Assembly: GCF_902806685.2 (NCBI RefSeq) | Contig: NC_048542.1 | Span: 5,812,533-5,876,532 of the forward strand | DNA from: Maniola hyperantus | Lineage: Eukaryota > Arthropoda > Insecta > Lepidoptera > Nymphalidae | Reading direction: 5' to 3' | DNA length: 64,000 nucleotides | Part shown: one piece after another, positions 59,001-64,000 of the stretch | Position numbering within the stretch: the stretch's first letter is position 1 | Layout: each line of letters begins with the position of its first letter | Program-made: the position numbers and the translations under genes | Notes under the pieces: generated by a model | What the model was told of the DNA's origin: nothing | The model's database searches: none | The model's input: only the letters and a program-made list of their open reading frames with translations

Positions 59001-60877
59001 AGGAGACCCGTGCTCAGTAGTGGGCCGACGATAGGTGGTTCATGTATGAAGGTTACGCTGCAAAAAGTCGGTTAGAACTGTGCTGCTGCATGCGTATGCC
59101 GTCGACCGTGTATGTTTCAGGATTTCGTTCTACTTTATTTCTAAACTAAATCGCCTTGTGTCTGAAGACTCCTTAAAAGTGTTTAGTGCAGACTTGACTC
59201 ATTAAAGTAAAGTTCCAAGTTAGGGCACTCATTTACAACGCTTTAACAGAAAAGAAAGCTCATTTTTTATCCTCGAAGAAATTAAAGTATATTCAGAATG
59301 TCTTCTACAAGTTGTAAGAATTTTGGAGCAATCTTAATCTAGATTAATTTATGTACGAGATTGAGAACGGAAATTAAAGAAGAGAAAAATCCATTCAAAA
59401 TCTTGCTCAGCACTTATACAAGAACAGATTAGAACTTGAAATAAGTTTTTCATGACTAGAACTTGGATTAGATTTTTTCTATCTTTTTTAGTCGGATTTG
59501 CAAAATTCCGTAATAACGAAACGAGTTCCTAATTTCAGCCTGTAGATTACGAATAAAAGATTGTTCATTCATAGTTAACTTTTAGAACTTGTTCAATAGA
59601 TTTCATTGAATCAAAATTTTCTTTTCATTTCTCTACCTAAGCATCTTGGGCCTACTTAAAAATTCACTTCAACTACCGGTAGCAGTAGGTTCTTTTAATG
59701 AGTAATCGCTATTCAACAATTTTCGAATAGAAATTTCGAGGTATTCAAATTTGAACTCTGCGTGTTTAATGATAAGCTTTCTCTTTCAAACCCACTTTAT
59801 ATTATTCCGGTCTTTATTCAAACCTATTCGACGGAAAACTCGACGGGAAAATCGGTATCGATGAGAGTACACAGCGAAAGAGGACATAAAGGTACACAGT
59901 GGAAGAGAGTACGAGAGCGCTCTAAAGAGGGCCGGGACCGAGCGCCTCTTGAGGTTGGCTTGTGGTCGGAAGTTCATTTTCAAATTCCGCTTGGAAAATG
60001 TAAAATTGATTTTACAGTAAATCCATAATCCACATCTATATATATATGAATATGAATGACTGACTGACGTACTAATCTATCAATGCACAGCTCAAACTAC
60101 TGGACGGATCGGTATGTGGTGGACGATATGTGGCATGGCATACAGATAGCTATTAGGTATGACGTAGACGTCCGCTAAGAAAGGATTTTTGAAAATTCAT
60201 CCCCTAAATGGGTAAGATAGGGGTTTGAAATTTGTGTAGTTCACGCGGATGAAATCGCGGGCGTAAGCTAGTTACACATGTAAAAGTGTACACTGACTAA
60301 CTGATATATTACAGGCGTACAGTTCAAACCGTAGATAACGGTAAGCGGTGACATCGTAGCCTAGTAGAGTTATGTGCGTTTTATGCAATTAATATCACTG
60401 CTCTTGAGGTGAAGAAAAATACCGCGACGAAACCTGCATGCCTGAGATGAGTGTTCTTCATAATATTCTCAAAGATATGTGAAGTCTGCCAATCTGCACT
60501 AGGCCAGCGTGGTGGACTATGGCCTAAGCCCTTCTCATACTGAGAGGAGATCTGTTCTCGGTAGTGGGCCGATGGGTTGAGATGATGAACAAAAACACAT
60601 TGGCGGTTCCTGTCGTTTAACAGAAAACTTACAAAAAGAAGACTTACCCTCATATAACCAATCCGGAACACCATTGTTAACTCTACCAGGTACACCCGTG
60701 TCTGTGACCCGGTATCCTGTGGAAGACCTCGGTGCTGGTCGGTAGAAGATGTCGTAGTCCTTCACCGTGATGAGGCCGTGACCCTTGGGCGTCCACAAGG
60801 CGAGGAGGAGGAAAGGACCCTCGGTTATAACTCCTCCGCCAACGTCGTCAGGCAGTGGTGTTAGCGGGTAGGACTCT
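26045..60877 (-). CDS. Dipeptidyl peptidase IV-family protein, probably inactive (DPP6/DPP10-like), 5' partial
   Basis: Exons in transcript order: 60648-60877, 47035-47177, 39307-39449, 38601-38724, 38093-38328, 36436-36556, 35434-35569, 32263-32435, 29900-30042, 28442-28633, 27626-27789, 26737-26948, 26045-26188. All are GT-AG and phases join; about 719 residues, ending TGA (26045-26047). The family is S9B: type II membrane proteins with an eight-bladed propeller and an alpha/beta-hydrolase domain. Propeller matches include NGVPDWLYE, SALWMSADG, RYPKPGTNNPTVKL, WLTRVQNLSVV and FVLECLGPGVP; hydrolase matches include HRRLGTVELADQ, ASAYAERYMGLPN and HGTADDNVHLQQ. The nucleophile motif GWSYGG reads GRGHGG (27626-27789), so serine is glycine, as in DPP10; the acid (HGTADDN) and His (YPDEAH) remain. 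Peptidase activity is therefore unlikely. DPP6/DPP10 are Kv4-channel partners in vertebrates; that role here is inference. The cytoplasmic tail, membrane segment and start lie right of the window. Confidence 0.9.
28231..28352. mobile_element. GC-rich MITE (CGCGACAGGT family)
   Basis: TAGTCTGCGACAGGTTGAGA ... TTTCAACCTGTCGCGTACTA, inverted ends around a G/C-rich body. In the DPP-like intron between 27789 and 28442. Confidence 0.85.
30130..30572 (+). mobile_element. RTE-type LINE, 3' end of ORF2
   Basis: An open frame of 141 codons (30130-30555) covers the C-terminal end of an RTE-type polyprotein: LRDQIRNEEIRRRTRVTDIA, KLKWQWAGHIVRTTDRRWG, GRPPTRWTDDIRRVAGSRW. It ends in a (TGATGA)n tail after the stop. 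It is 5' truncated and lies in a DPP-like intron on the opposite strand. Confidence 0.9.
30772..30945 (+). mobile_element. GATAAGGCCGCC-type LINE/SINE tail with (ATAAT)n
   Basis: TTGCCTGGTAGAGATCGCTT, GCGATAAGGCCGCTGATTGT and GTACAATAAAGAATATTAAA, ending in an (ATAAT)n microsatellite at about 30908-30940. Confidence 0.7.
31567..31811. mobile_element. Mariner-like MITE
   Basis: Inverted ends CAAGGTCAGTCAGAAA and CAAGGTCATTCGGAAA are flanked by TA on both sides, as expected for a Tc1/mariner insertion. 245 bp, no intact transposase. Confidence 0.7.
32096..32222. mobile_element. GC-rich MITE (CGCGACAGGT family)
   Basis: TAGTCCGCGACAGGTCAAGA at left and CATCTCGTCCTGTCGCGTAC at right, about 40 bp from a DPP-like exon boundary. 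Confidence 0.85.
32547..32690. mobile_element. GC-rich MITE (CGCGACAGGT family), opposite orientation
   Basis: GTTGAAATGGCAATCAGGGA ... ATTGCCATCGCAACCTGTCG. About 330 bp from the 32096 copy, in the neighbouring DPP-like intron. Confidence 0.8.
33888..33985 (-). mobile_element. Helitron-like element (family A), truncated
   Basis: GATGCCCGCAACTTCGTCCC then AAAAATCCCGTGGGAACTCT; only the CTAG-proximal part is present. Confidence 0.5.
34490..34597 (+). mobile_element. LINE 3' tail (GGCGGTAATCACTTAACATC family)
   Basis: GGGCGGCGGTAATCACTTAA, CAGGTGACCCGCCTGCTCGC, then a poly-A run at 34585. An inverted relative is at 52035-52255. Confidence 0.7.
35434..35569 (-). other. Insert-encoding exon of the DPP-like gene (acidic and lysine-rich)
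   Basis: This 136-nt exon (phase 0 in, phase 1 out) adds about 45 residues between CVTCNSQ and NIPQNLPCLYHD, inside the cysteine-rich propeller stretch where human DPP4 has only a short loop. It reads as a serine/proline start, an acidic Trp-containing patch (SAWDNDWDEEMP), a Ser/Pro run and six lysines (KKKKKK). Flanking splice sites are canonical (TTTAG acceptor, G|GTAAGA donor). It could be an insect-specific surface loop or an alternatively used exon. Confidence 0.75.
37295..37657. mobile_element. Mariner-like MITE (CAGGGTGTAACCAG ends)
   Basis: Terminal inverted repeats CAGGGTGTAACCAGAACGCT (left, and complement at right) are flanked by TA. 363 bp, non-coding, in a DPP-like intron. Confidence 0.85.
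37800..37950 (+). mobile_element. GATAAGGCCGCC-type LINE/SINE tail
   Basis: CCCGGGTTGCCTTCAAAAGA, GTGATAAGGCCACTTTTGCA, and TGCTGAAATAAAGCTTTATA with an AATAAA signal. Confidence 0.6.
38806..38879 (-). pseudogene. tRNA-like relic (A and B boxes present, acceptor stem broken)
   Basis: On the minus strand: TGGCCCAGCGG (A box) and GCAGGTTCGAATCCTGC (a paired T arm with B box). The 5' GCCACCT and 3' AGACCAC cannot form an acceptor stem. It may be a SINE head or a decayed tRNA, 80 bp from a DPP-like exon. Confidence 0.6.
39461..39655 (-). mobile_element. RTE-type LINE 3' fragment
   Basis: CATCATCATCATCAACAACC (tail complement), AGACGTCCACTGCTGGACAT and ATGTCGTCCGTCCACCTAGT, the complement of the RTE ORF2 end. 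It begins about 10 bp from a DPP-like exon. Confidence 0.85.
41380..41490 (+). mobile_element. Terminal fragment of the AGGGTTCCGTACC repeat family
   Basis: GCTACGGAACCCTAAGTGGG, CGAGTCTGACTTGGCTGGTT, TTTT: the family's 3' end only. Confidence 0.6.
41786..41873. promoter_or_regulatory. Cluster of five ATCGAT motifs
   Basis: ATCGAT occurs at 41786, 41798 (within TATCGATA at 41797-41804), 41821, 41852 and 41868. TATCGATA is the Drosophila DREF/BEAF-32 recognition sequence. The cluster is seen; regulatory function is inference, and it could be a decayed short tandem repeat. Confidence 0.3.
42115..42372 (+). mobile_element. RTE-type LINE 3' fragment
   Basis: CTTCTAGGGGCACATAGTTT...TGGAGTCCCAAGATGGCGAC...AAGTGGACAGACGACATCAA...CGGTTGACGATCATGATCAT. 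Frame is broken relative to the 30130 copy. Confidence 0.75.
42935..42942. repeat. Target-site duplication, left (TTAAAAGG)
   Basis: Identical to 46441-46448. Removing the element plus one copy restores a continuous SINE sequence (CATTTTAAAAGGAGACCC). Confidence 0.85.
42943..46440. mobile_element. Foldback transposon: long inverted repeats filled with ~100-bp tandem repeats
   Basis: Both ends begin GGGTTATTCCCGTTGAG and are near-identical inverted repeats for about 230 bp (essentially one substitution seen). Inside, a ~100-bp unit (GACATGGGTGTCGTTTTCAG ... AAGATGGCSGACATG) is repeated about 14 times forward (43180-44515) and about 17 times in reverse (44520-46190), meeting at about 44518. 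TTAAAAGG occurs directly before (42935-42942) and after (46441-46448), an 8-bp target duplication. The element splits a SINE whose sequence resumes after it. No transposase is encoded; open frames here are repeat artefacts. The 8-bp duplication would suit hAT, P or Merlin-type transposases; the superfamily is unassigned. Confidence 0.93.
46441..46448. repeat. Target-site duplication, right (TTAAAAGG)
   Basis: Second copy of the 8-bp duplication flanking the foldback element. Confidence 0.85.
47350..47463 (+). mobile_element. Helitron-like element (family A), fragment
   Basis: GAGTAACATAGGCTACTTTT, GAAAATCAAAGAGTTCACGT, AAATCGCGGGCATTAACTAA: family A body with a degraded CTAG end. Confidence 0.5.
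48652..48900 (-). mobile_element. Helitron-like element (family A), diverged
   Basis: TGATGCTCGCGACTTCAACG, TTTTTAAAAATCCCGC, GTTGCGACATGAATCGTGAT. Ends poorly preserved. Confidence 0.45.
49425..49790 (-). mobile_element. Mobile-element fragment carrying a (GT)n microsatellite (second copy)
   Basis: TTTATTTTATTTTATTTTT, AATCAACAGCG, AAGGCCAAATAGGATTAC, and a GT-rich microsatellite at 49673-49790: the same order as at 9112-9400. Confidence 0.65.
50134..50330 (+). mobile_element. AGGGTTCCGTACCCGAAGGG repeat, 5' part
   Basis: AGGGTTCCGTACCCGAAGGG, TGCCAACGGGATCGTATTGG, GGGCTGTATGTCGTGAATCG, ATTTTCACACAATGTGTATT. The terminus is missing. Confidence 0.65.
51251..51768 (+). mobile_element. AGGGTTCCGTACC-family repeat with a nested MITE
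   Basis: Starts GTCCCGTACCTCAAAAGGAA and ends GGAACCCGCGGTGCGCGAGT...ATTTGGCTGGGTTTTTT. It is interrupted at about 51398-51540 by an ACAAAATGAC-family MITE. Confidence 0.75.
51398..51540. mobile_element. MITE, ACAAAATGAC family, copy 4 (nested)
   Basis: TAGTCCGTACAAAATGAAGC, ACTCTATGGGCCAACTGTCT, CATGAAATTTGACACATAAA. Confidence 0.7.
52035..52255 (-). mobile_element. LINE 3' tail (GGCGGTAATCACTTAACATC family)
   Basis: AGCGAGCAAATCAGGCGGGT, CCTGATGTTAAGTGATTACC, CCAGAGGAACCGCCAATGCG: reverse complement of the 34490-type tail, with about 100 bp more of the element. Confidence 0.7.
52320..52705 (+). mobile_element. Helitron-like element (family B, GACTGACTGACTG type)
   Basis: TCTTCTATAAGGAAAAAGTG, a run of GACT, CAACGCACAGCTCAAACTAC, and the terminus GTCCACGCGGACGAAGTCGC GGGCATAAGCTAG then T. 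The TC...CTAG ends, the flanking T and the GTCC/GGAC hairpin close to the end fit a Helitron. Confidence 0.65.
52760..52976 (+). mobile_element. Helitron-like element (family A)
   Basis: TCCATACTAATATTATAAAT start and GCGGGCATAATCTAG end. The next element begins at once. Confidence 0.65.
52977..53203 (+). mobile_element. Helitron-like element (family B), head-to-tail with the previous one
   Basis: TCTTCTATATATATAAAACG start, GACT run, and CGTGGGAATAAGCTAG end. It abuts the CTAG of the upstream element. Confidence 0.65.
53888..54205 (-). mobile_element. TGATGA-family SINE, near full length
   Basis: CACCATCATCAACCCATTTG, CGCGATGTTTTCCTTCACTG, GGGATTAAACCCCCGACCCT, CCACTAGGCTATCACCGC (tRNA-like head complement). 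Confidence 0.88.
54790..55066 (+). mobile_element. AGGGTTCCGTACCCAAAGGG repeat, both ends present
   Basis: TTAGGGTTCCGTACCCAAAG at the start and TTACGGAACCGTTCATGTGG...CTCGCACTTGATCGGTTTA at the end. Confidence 0.7.
55556..55767 (+). repeat. Conserved interspersed repeat with a TGACGTCA palindrome (copy 2)
   Basis: Relative of 10704-10893, with a ~20-bp insertion (GGTTATTACACTTA) and few substitutions. Confidence 0.8.
56838..56960 (+). mobile_element. GC-rich MITE (CGCGACAGGT family), left part
   Basis: TAGTATGCGACAGGTTGAGA, GGCAATCGGGGTATGAGGCG, GCACCGGGCTAGCTCAGGGG. The right inverted end is replaced by the adjacent tandem repeat. Confidence 0.75.
56955..57345 (+). repeat. ~45-bp tandem repeat within a larger duplicated unit
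   Basis: About five copies of TTTCATCAGGAGTCATACCA...GGTAGTTTGACGT at 56955-57140, with another partial copy at 57306-57342. The following segment (TTTGACAGCTA, ATGCATTGTTGC, CAGCCAATCA...) recurs at 57335-57440 and 57605-57655. It contains several ATTGG/CCAAT motifs. Confidence 0.8.
58930..59045 (+). mobile_element. TGATGA-family SINE, internally deleted
   Basis: GCAGTGATAGCCTAGTGTAT (head) joins directly to CCAGCGTGGCAGACTATGAC and GGAGACCCGTGCTCAGTAGT (3' half). Confidence 0.75.
60034..60271 (+). mobile_element. Helitron-like element (family B)
   Basis: ATGACTGACTGACGTACTAA, ATGCACAGCTCAAACTACTG, CACGCGGATGAAATCGCGGG, CGTAAGCTAG then T. Confidence 0.65.
60395..60597 (+). mobile_element. 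TGATGA-family SINE, 5' truncated
   Basis: ACCTGCATGCCTGAGATGAG, CTGCCAATCTGCACTAGGCC, GTGGTGGACTATGGCCTAAG, ATGGGTTGAGATGATGAAC. It ends about 50 bp from a DPP-like exon. Confidence 0.8.
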
Positions 60878-61174
60878 CTGTAAAGAAATACATTCATTGC
60901 ATTCATCTAACCATATCAAAAAGAGTAAGGAAATATGAGGTCAGATGTATGTCATTTATTTTTGATTTAAATATCTTGCTTGTGTTGGAAGTTAGAACTC
61001 CAACGCTTATTTTCGGTATATCCGTGGTTTTTAAAAATGAATTTTTGAAGAGCTCTGTTAAGAGAAGTACCTATAGACTATAGACCTAGTGCATTCGCCA
61101 CCGCTTTCCAAACAAACGTAGTTTTTAAGCTTATTTCTTGGTTTTTATACAATCTAAATTTATATAAAATCTTA

Positions 61175-61400
61175 AAATCTAAATATATAAAATGAAAAGG
61201 TGACTGACTGACTGACTGACTGATCAATCAACGCACAGCTCAAACTACTGGACCGATCGGGTTGAAATTTTGCATGCAGACAGCTATTATGATGTAGACA
61301 TCCGCTAAGAAAGGATTTTGAAAATCCAACCCCTAAAGAGGTAAAATAGTGATTTGAAATTTGTGTAGTCCACGCGGACGAAGTTGCGGGAATAAGCTAG
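61175..61400 (+). mobile_element. Helitron-like element (family B)
   Basis: GACTGACTGACTGACTGATC, CAACGCACAGCTCAAACTAC, CACGCGGACGAAGTTGCGGG, AATAAGCTAG then T. Confidence 0.65.
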
Positions 61401-62493
61401 TAGGTACAATATAAAACGTAATTTGGTTCTAATTTACCTAAATATTAAGCAATCAAACTCAGTGTTGTAGACGCGTTCTAGAAACAAATATCTGCATGTC
61501 TCTGATTTTCCAGATTTCTGTAAAAATGTGTAGTTTTAAAGTTACGCAGAATCAATTTACACAGATGAATAGTAATGTCATATAATAAATATGTAAACTT
61601 AATTGCAAATCGTATAATTCTTTAAAGAAAAGGACGACTCCTTCGTATAATTTTATTATGATCGAACTTCACTTACAGGTAAGTTCGTTACAAAGGGTCA
61701 ATTTAGTAACACTTACCTACCTAAATACCAATGTACACTAGACCATCTGATTCAGATCATCCAATTTTTAATATTTTTAAACTCTACCTACTCAAAATAT
61801 TATGACATTCATGTAAGGATAATATTCAGCTAGTTTCTAAGTGCATTTGCTTTGTTCCTGCAGTTGGAATGTATTCATTCACTTACGTAAAAGGCCTGCT
61901 GGAGCTGGATACACTAATCTCTTAAAGTAGCATTTCTATTTCATGGTTATGTACCTTTTTGGAAATGAAATGAAAGAGGACGAGTGGGGTCGGAAGCGTA
62001 ATATGTATTTTACGACGAGATTTAGATAATTCATGTACCTATTATAGTAGTTTGTGGTCAATTTCGCAGTGAACTAGAGTGGGGAACTCTCGGTTTGATA
62101 GGTACTGAGGTACAGAATACAGTCATAGTGTAATATTTCCTCCGACATCAAAGTGTAATGTTCATGTTTATATTGATATCTTTTCACATTTTTGTCAAAA
62201 ATATAAAGTTAAGCATTAAAAAAAATTGTGTGGAATATAAAATCCATTTTCCATATTAAAATTTGAACTATGCAACGTTTTAAAACAATTTATTTTCCAT
62301 CAACCCTCGTAAAATGAATATGTAAAGTCACGGTTTAGGTTTTGTTGGCAAATAACTCCTGCGGCGAACGTGCGAAAGCACAAAATAATGTACGAGACCA
62401 TTAGTTTTTATGTAGGCCTGGCGCAGCGATTAGAAAATGCCTATAAAGATGTTCTCTAAACACATTTAATCCAAAAATGTTGCTACACCTATA

Positions 62494-62650
62494 AGTCCGT
62501 TACAGGTCGAGATGGCAATTGGGGTATGAGGCGGGGGGACGCCCCGCACACCCGCACGCCACCCGTCCGCACCAAGTCAGCGCGGGGGCTGTGTGGGTGT
62601 GCGGGTCGTTCCCTCCCCGATTGCCATATCAACCTGTCGAGTACTTATAT
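62494..62650. mobile_element. GC-rich MITE (CGCGACAGGT family)
   Basis: GTTACAGGTCGAGATGGCAA ... ATTGCCATATCAACCTGTCG with a GC-rich centre (GCACACCCGCACGCCACCCG). Confidence 0.85.
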
Positions 62651-62732
62651 CGACACAACTGACTGAAATACTGAACTAACTGAAGTTATATTCGGATTAG
62701 GGAGCCAGCAGCGCCTGTATTCTATTATTTTA

Positions 62733-62945
62733 CTAGCTTATTCCCGCGACTTCATCCGCGTGGACTACACAAATTAATACACACTACAAAACTATTTTAG
62801 AGGTTGAATTTTCAAATATTCTTTCTTAGCGAATGTCTACGTCATAATAGCTATGTGCATGCCAAACAGCCCGATCCGTCCAGTAGTTTAAGCTGTGCGT
62901 TGATAGATCAATCAGTCAGTTTTTCCTTTTATCTATAGATAATAA
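62733..62945 (-). mobile_element. Helitron-like element (family B)
   Basis: ACTAGCTTATTCCCGCGACT at left (complement of the CTAG terminus) and GATAGATCAATCAGTCAGTT at right. Confidence 0.65.
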
Positions 62946-63291
62946 TACAGGTACGTCCAGTACTTCCACAAGTTATTATACTGGCGCTTCCATACCTTTG
63001 AAAATCGTTCTAAAATTCAAAATGGATTCTGTACGGATGAATGCAGCGCATTTCAACTTCAGCGCTGCGTAGTGTTTACATTCATAAATCTTTAAACGAG
63101 GCTAGCGTTTTCTGGACCCATATTAAATAGGTGCCCCGATATTGTTCGGCTTTCATTTCAAAGCTGAGCTTTTTTGCAAACTATACGGGGTGAGTTTTAA
63201 AATGTTGTAGGAAGGAAAAAACTGACGCTATTAAAATGTGGAGGTGCTATTGGCAAAGTTACCTGCTTTAATTTTTCTGTCGTACCTAAGT

Positions 63292-63690
63292 TCATCACCA
63301 TCATCATCAATATCAACCGATAGACTTCCACTGTTGAACATAGATCTCTTGCAGGAACTTCCACACAACAGGGTCTTGCACCGCTCCTGAATCAACTGCC
63401 CCCTGCGACTCGCCTCGCCTGATGTCGTCCATCCACCTAGTGGGGCCCTTCCGGTGCGAGGTCGCCATTCCAGCACCTTGGAACCCCAACATCTTTCGGT
63501 TTTTCGAACTGTGCCCTGCCCATTGCCACTTCAGCTTCGCCACCCGCTGAGCTATGTCGGTTACTGTGGATCTCCTACGGATCTCCTCATTTCTGATTTG
63601 ATCACGTAGAGTAAGTAGGTAACTCCAAGCGGCCATGTCTCGGATCCATATGTCAGTACTGGCAACACGCACGGTTTGAAGACTGCGGTC
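63292..63690 (-). mobile_element. RTE-type LINE, 3' end of ORF2, frameshifted
   Basis: Encodes LRDQIRNEEIRRRSTVTDIA and KLKWQWAGH on the minus strand, then continues in another frame. The CATCATCATCAATATCAACC tail complement is at the left. Confidence 0.85.
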
Positions 63691-64000
63691 TTCTACCCGA
63701 AGGGTGCCAGCGAGATCTTATTACTAAGCCTCCGCTATTATGTCTGTCAATGTCTGTCAGCGGGCTGTATCTCACGAACCGTACTAGGTACAGAGAGTTG
63801 AAATTTTCACAGAGTGTGTACTATTTCTATTGCCACTATAGCAACAAAATAATTAAAATTACAAAATGGCCGCCATATAAATTAAATTATTACGGAATTA
63901 CGGAATAATAAAAAAGCACATAATTTTGTACGATTGTACACAATCTTGTGTATGTATGATGATGTGTATGACTCCGACTCGCACTTGACCGGTTTATAAG
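63690..64000 (+). mobile_element. ACCCGAAGGGTGCC...CTTGACCGGTTT repeat
   Basis: CTACCCGAAGGGTGCCAGCG, AGCGGGCTGTATCTCACGAA, ATTTTCACAGAGTGTGTACT and the end ACTCGCACTTGACCGGTTTA. Reaches the window edge. Confidence 0.7.

Larger units (their letters stand above)
47180..60640. other. 13.5-kb intron of the DPP-like gene
   Basis: The flanking exons join in phase (GAG G + TG gives LYE-V-EILK), so no exon is needed here. It holds the repeats listed separately. Stretches 53210-53880, 55770-56830 and 57660-58925 contain nothing I can name apart from short AT-rich repeats. Confidence 0.7.
60878..64000. other. 5' intron of the DPP-like gene; repeats, no coding exon recognised
   Basis: The first exon seen (ending at 60877 on the minus strand) starts in phase 2, so at least one upstream exon is required. 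I find none on the minus strand to the window edge. Contents are the Helitron, MITE and LINE copies listed separately; 61405-62490 holds only AT-rich unnamed sequence. Confidence 0.6.

Overview
The window reads as nuclear DNA of a moth or butterfly (Lepidoptera; species not determinable). Long introns, AT-rich intergenic DNA and a dense load of short mobile elements of typical lepidopteran kinds (a tRNA-derived SINE with a TGATGA-type tail, RTE-type LINE tails, Helitron-like elements ending in CTAG, many MITEs) support this, as do insect-type 5S rRNA genes and a tRNA-Gly.

Two protein genes can be reconstructed exon by exon, with splice phases that join without a break. (1) + strand, 1597-15738: a 19-exon, 827-residue homologue of CIP2A (cancerous inhibitor of PP2A), with a helical armadillo-like N-terminal part and a C-terminal coiled coil. 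A probable 3'UTR intron follows the stop. (2) - strand, 60877 down to 26045: 13 exons (about 719 residues plus stop) of a dipeptidyl-peptidase-IV-family protein. The nucleophile motif GWSYGG is replaced by GRGHGG, so it is probably an inactive DPP6/DPP10-like protein. Its N-terminal exons lie beyond the right edge. The two genes converge, separated by about 9 kb of repeat-rich DNA.

Three Pol III genes sit inside consecutive introns of the CIP2A gene, in its orientation: 5S rRNA (11053-11171), tRNA-Gly(GCC) (12197-12267) and a second, identical 5S rRNA (13101-13219).

The left edge (1-1383) is the 3' end of a non-LTR retrotransposon with an RNase H domain and poly-A tail, ending about 210 bp upstream of the CIP2A start codon. 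The most striking non-genic object is a 3.5-kb foldback element (42943-46440) in a DPP intron. It has about 230-bp near-identical terminal inverted repeats, two opposed arrays of a ~100-bp repeat (about 14 and 17 copies) and an 8-bp target duplication, and it lies inside a SINE. Other structures include a palindrome cluster in CIP2A intron 5, a double-hairpin element at 20585-21202, a repeated hairpin unit in the CIP2A 3'UTR intron, a possible in-frame mini-exon derived from CIP2A exon 11, and a GC-rich island at 24.98-25.13 kb that could be a minus-strand first exon. Family assignments come from reading translations and recalling family sequences; no database search was possible.
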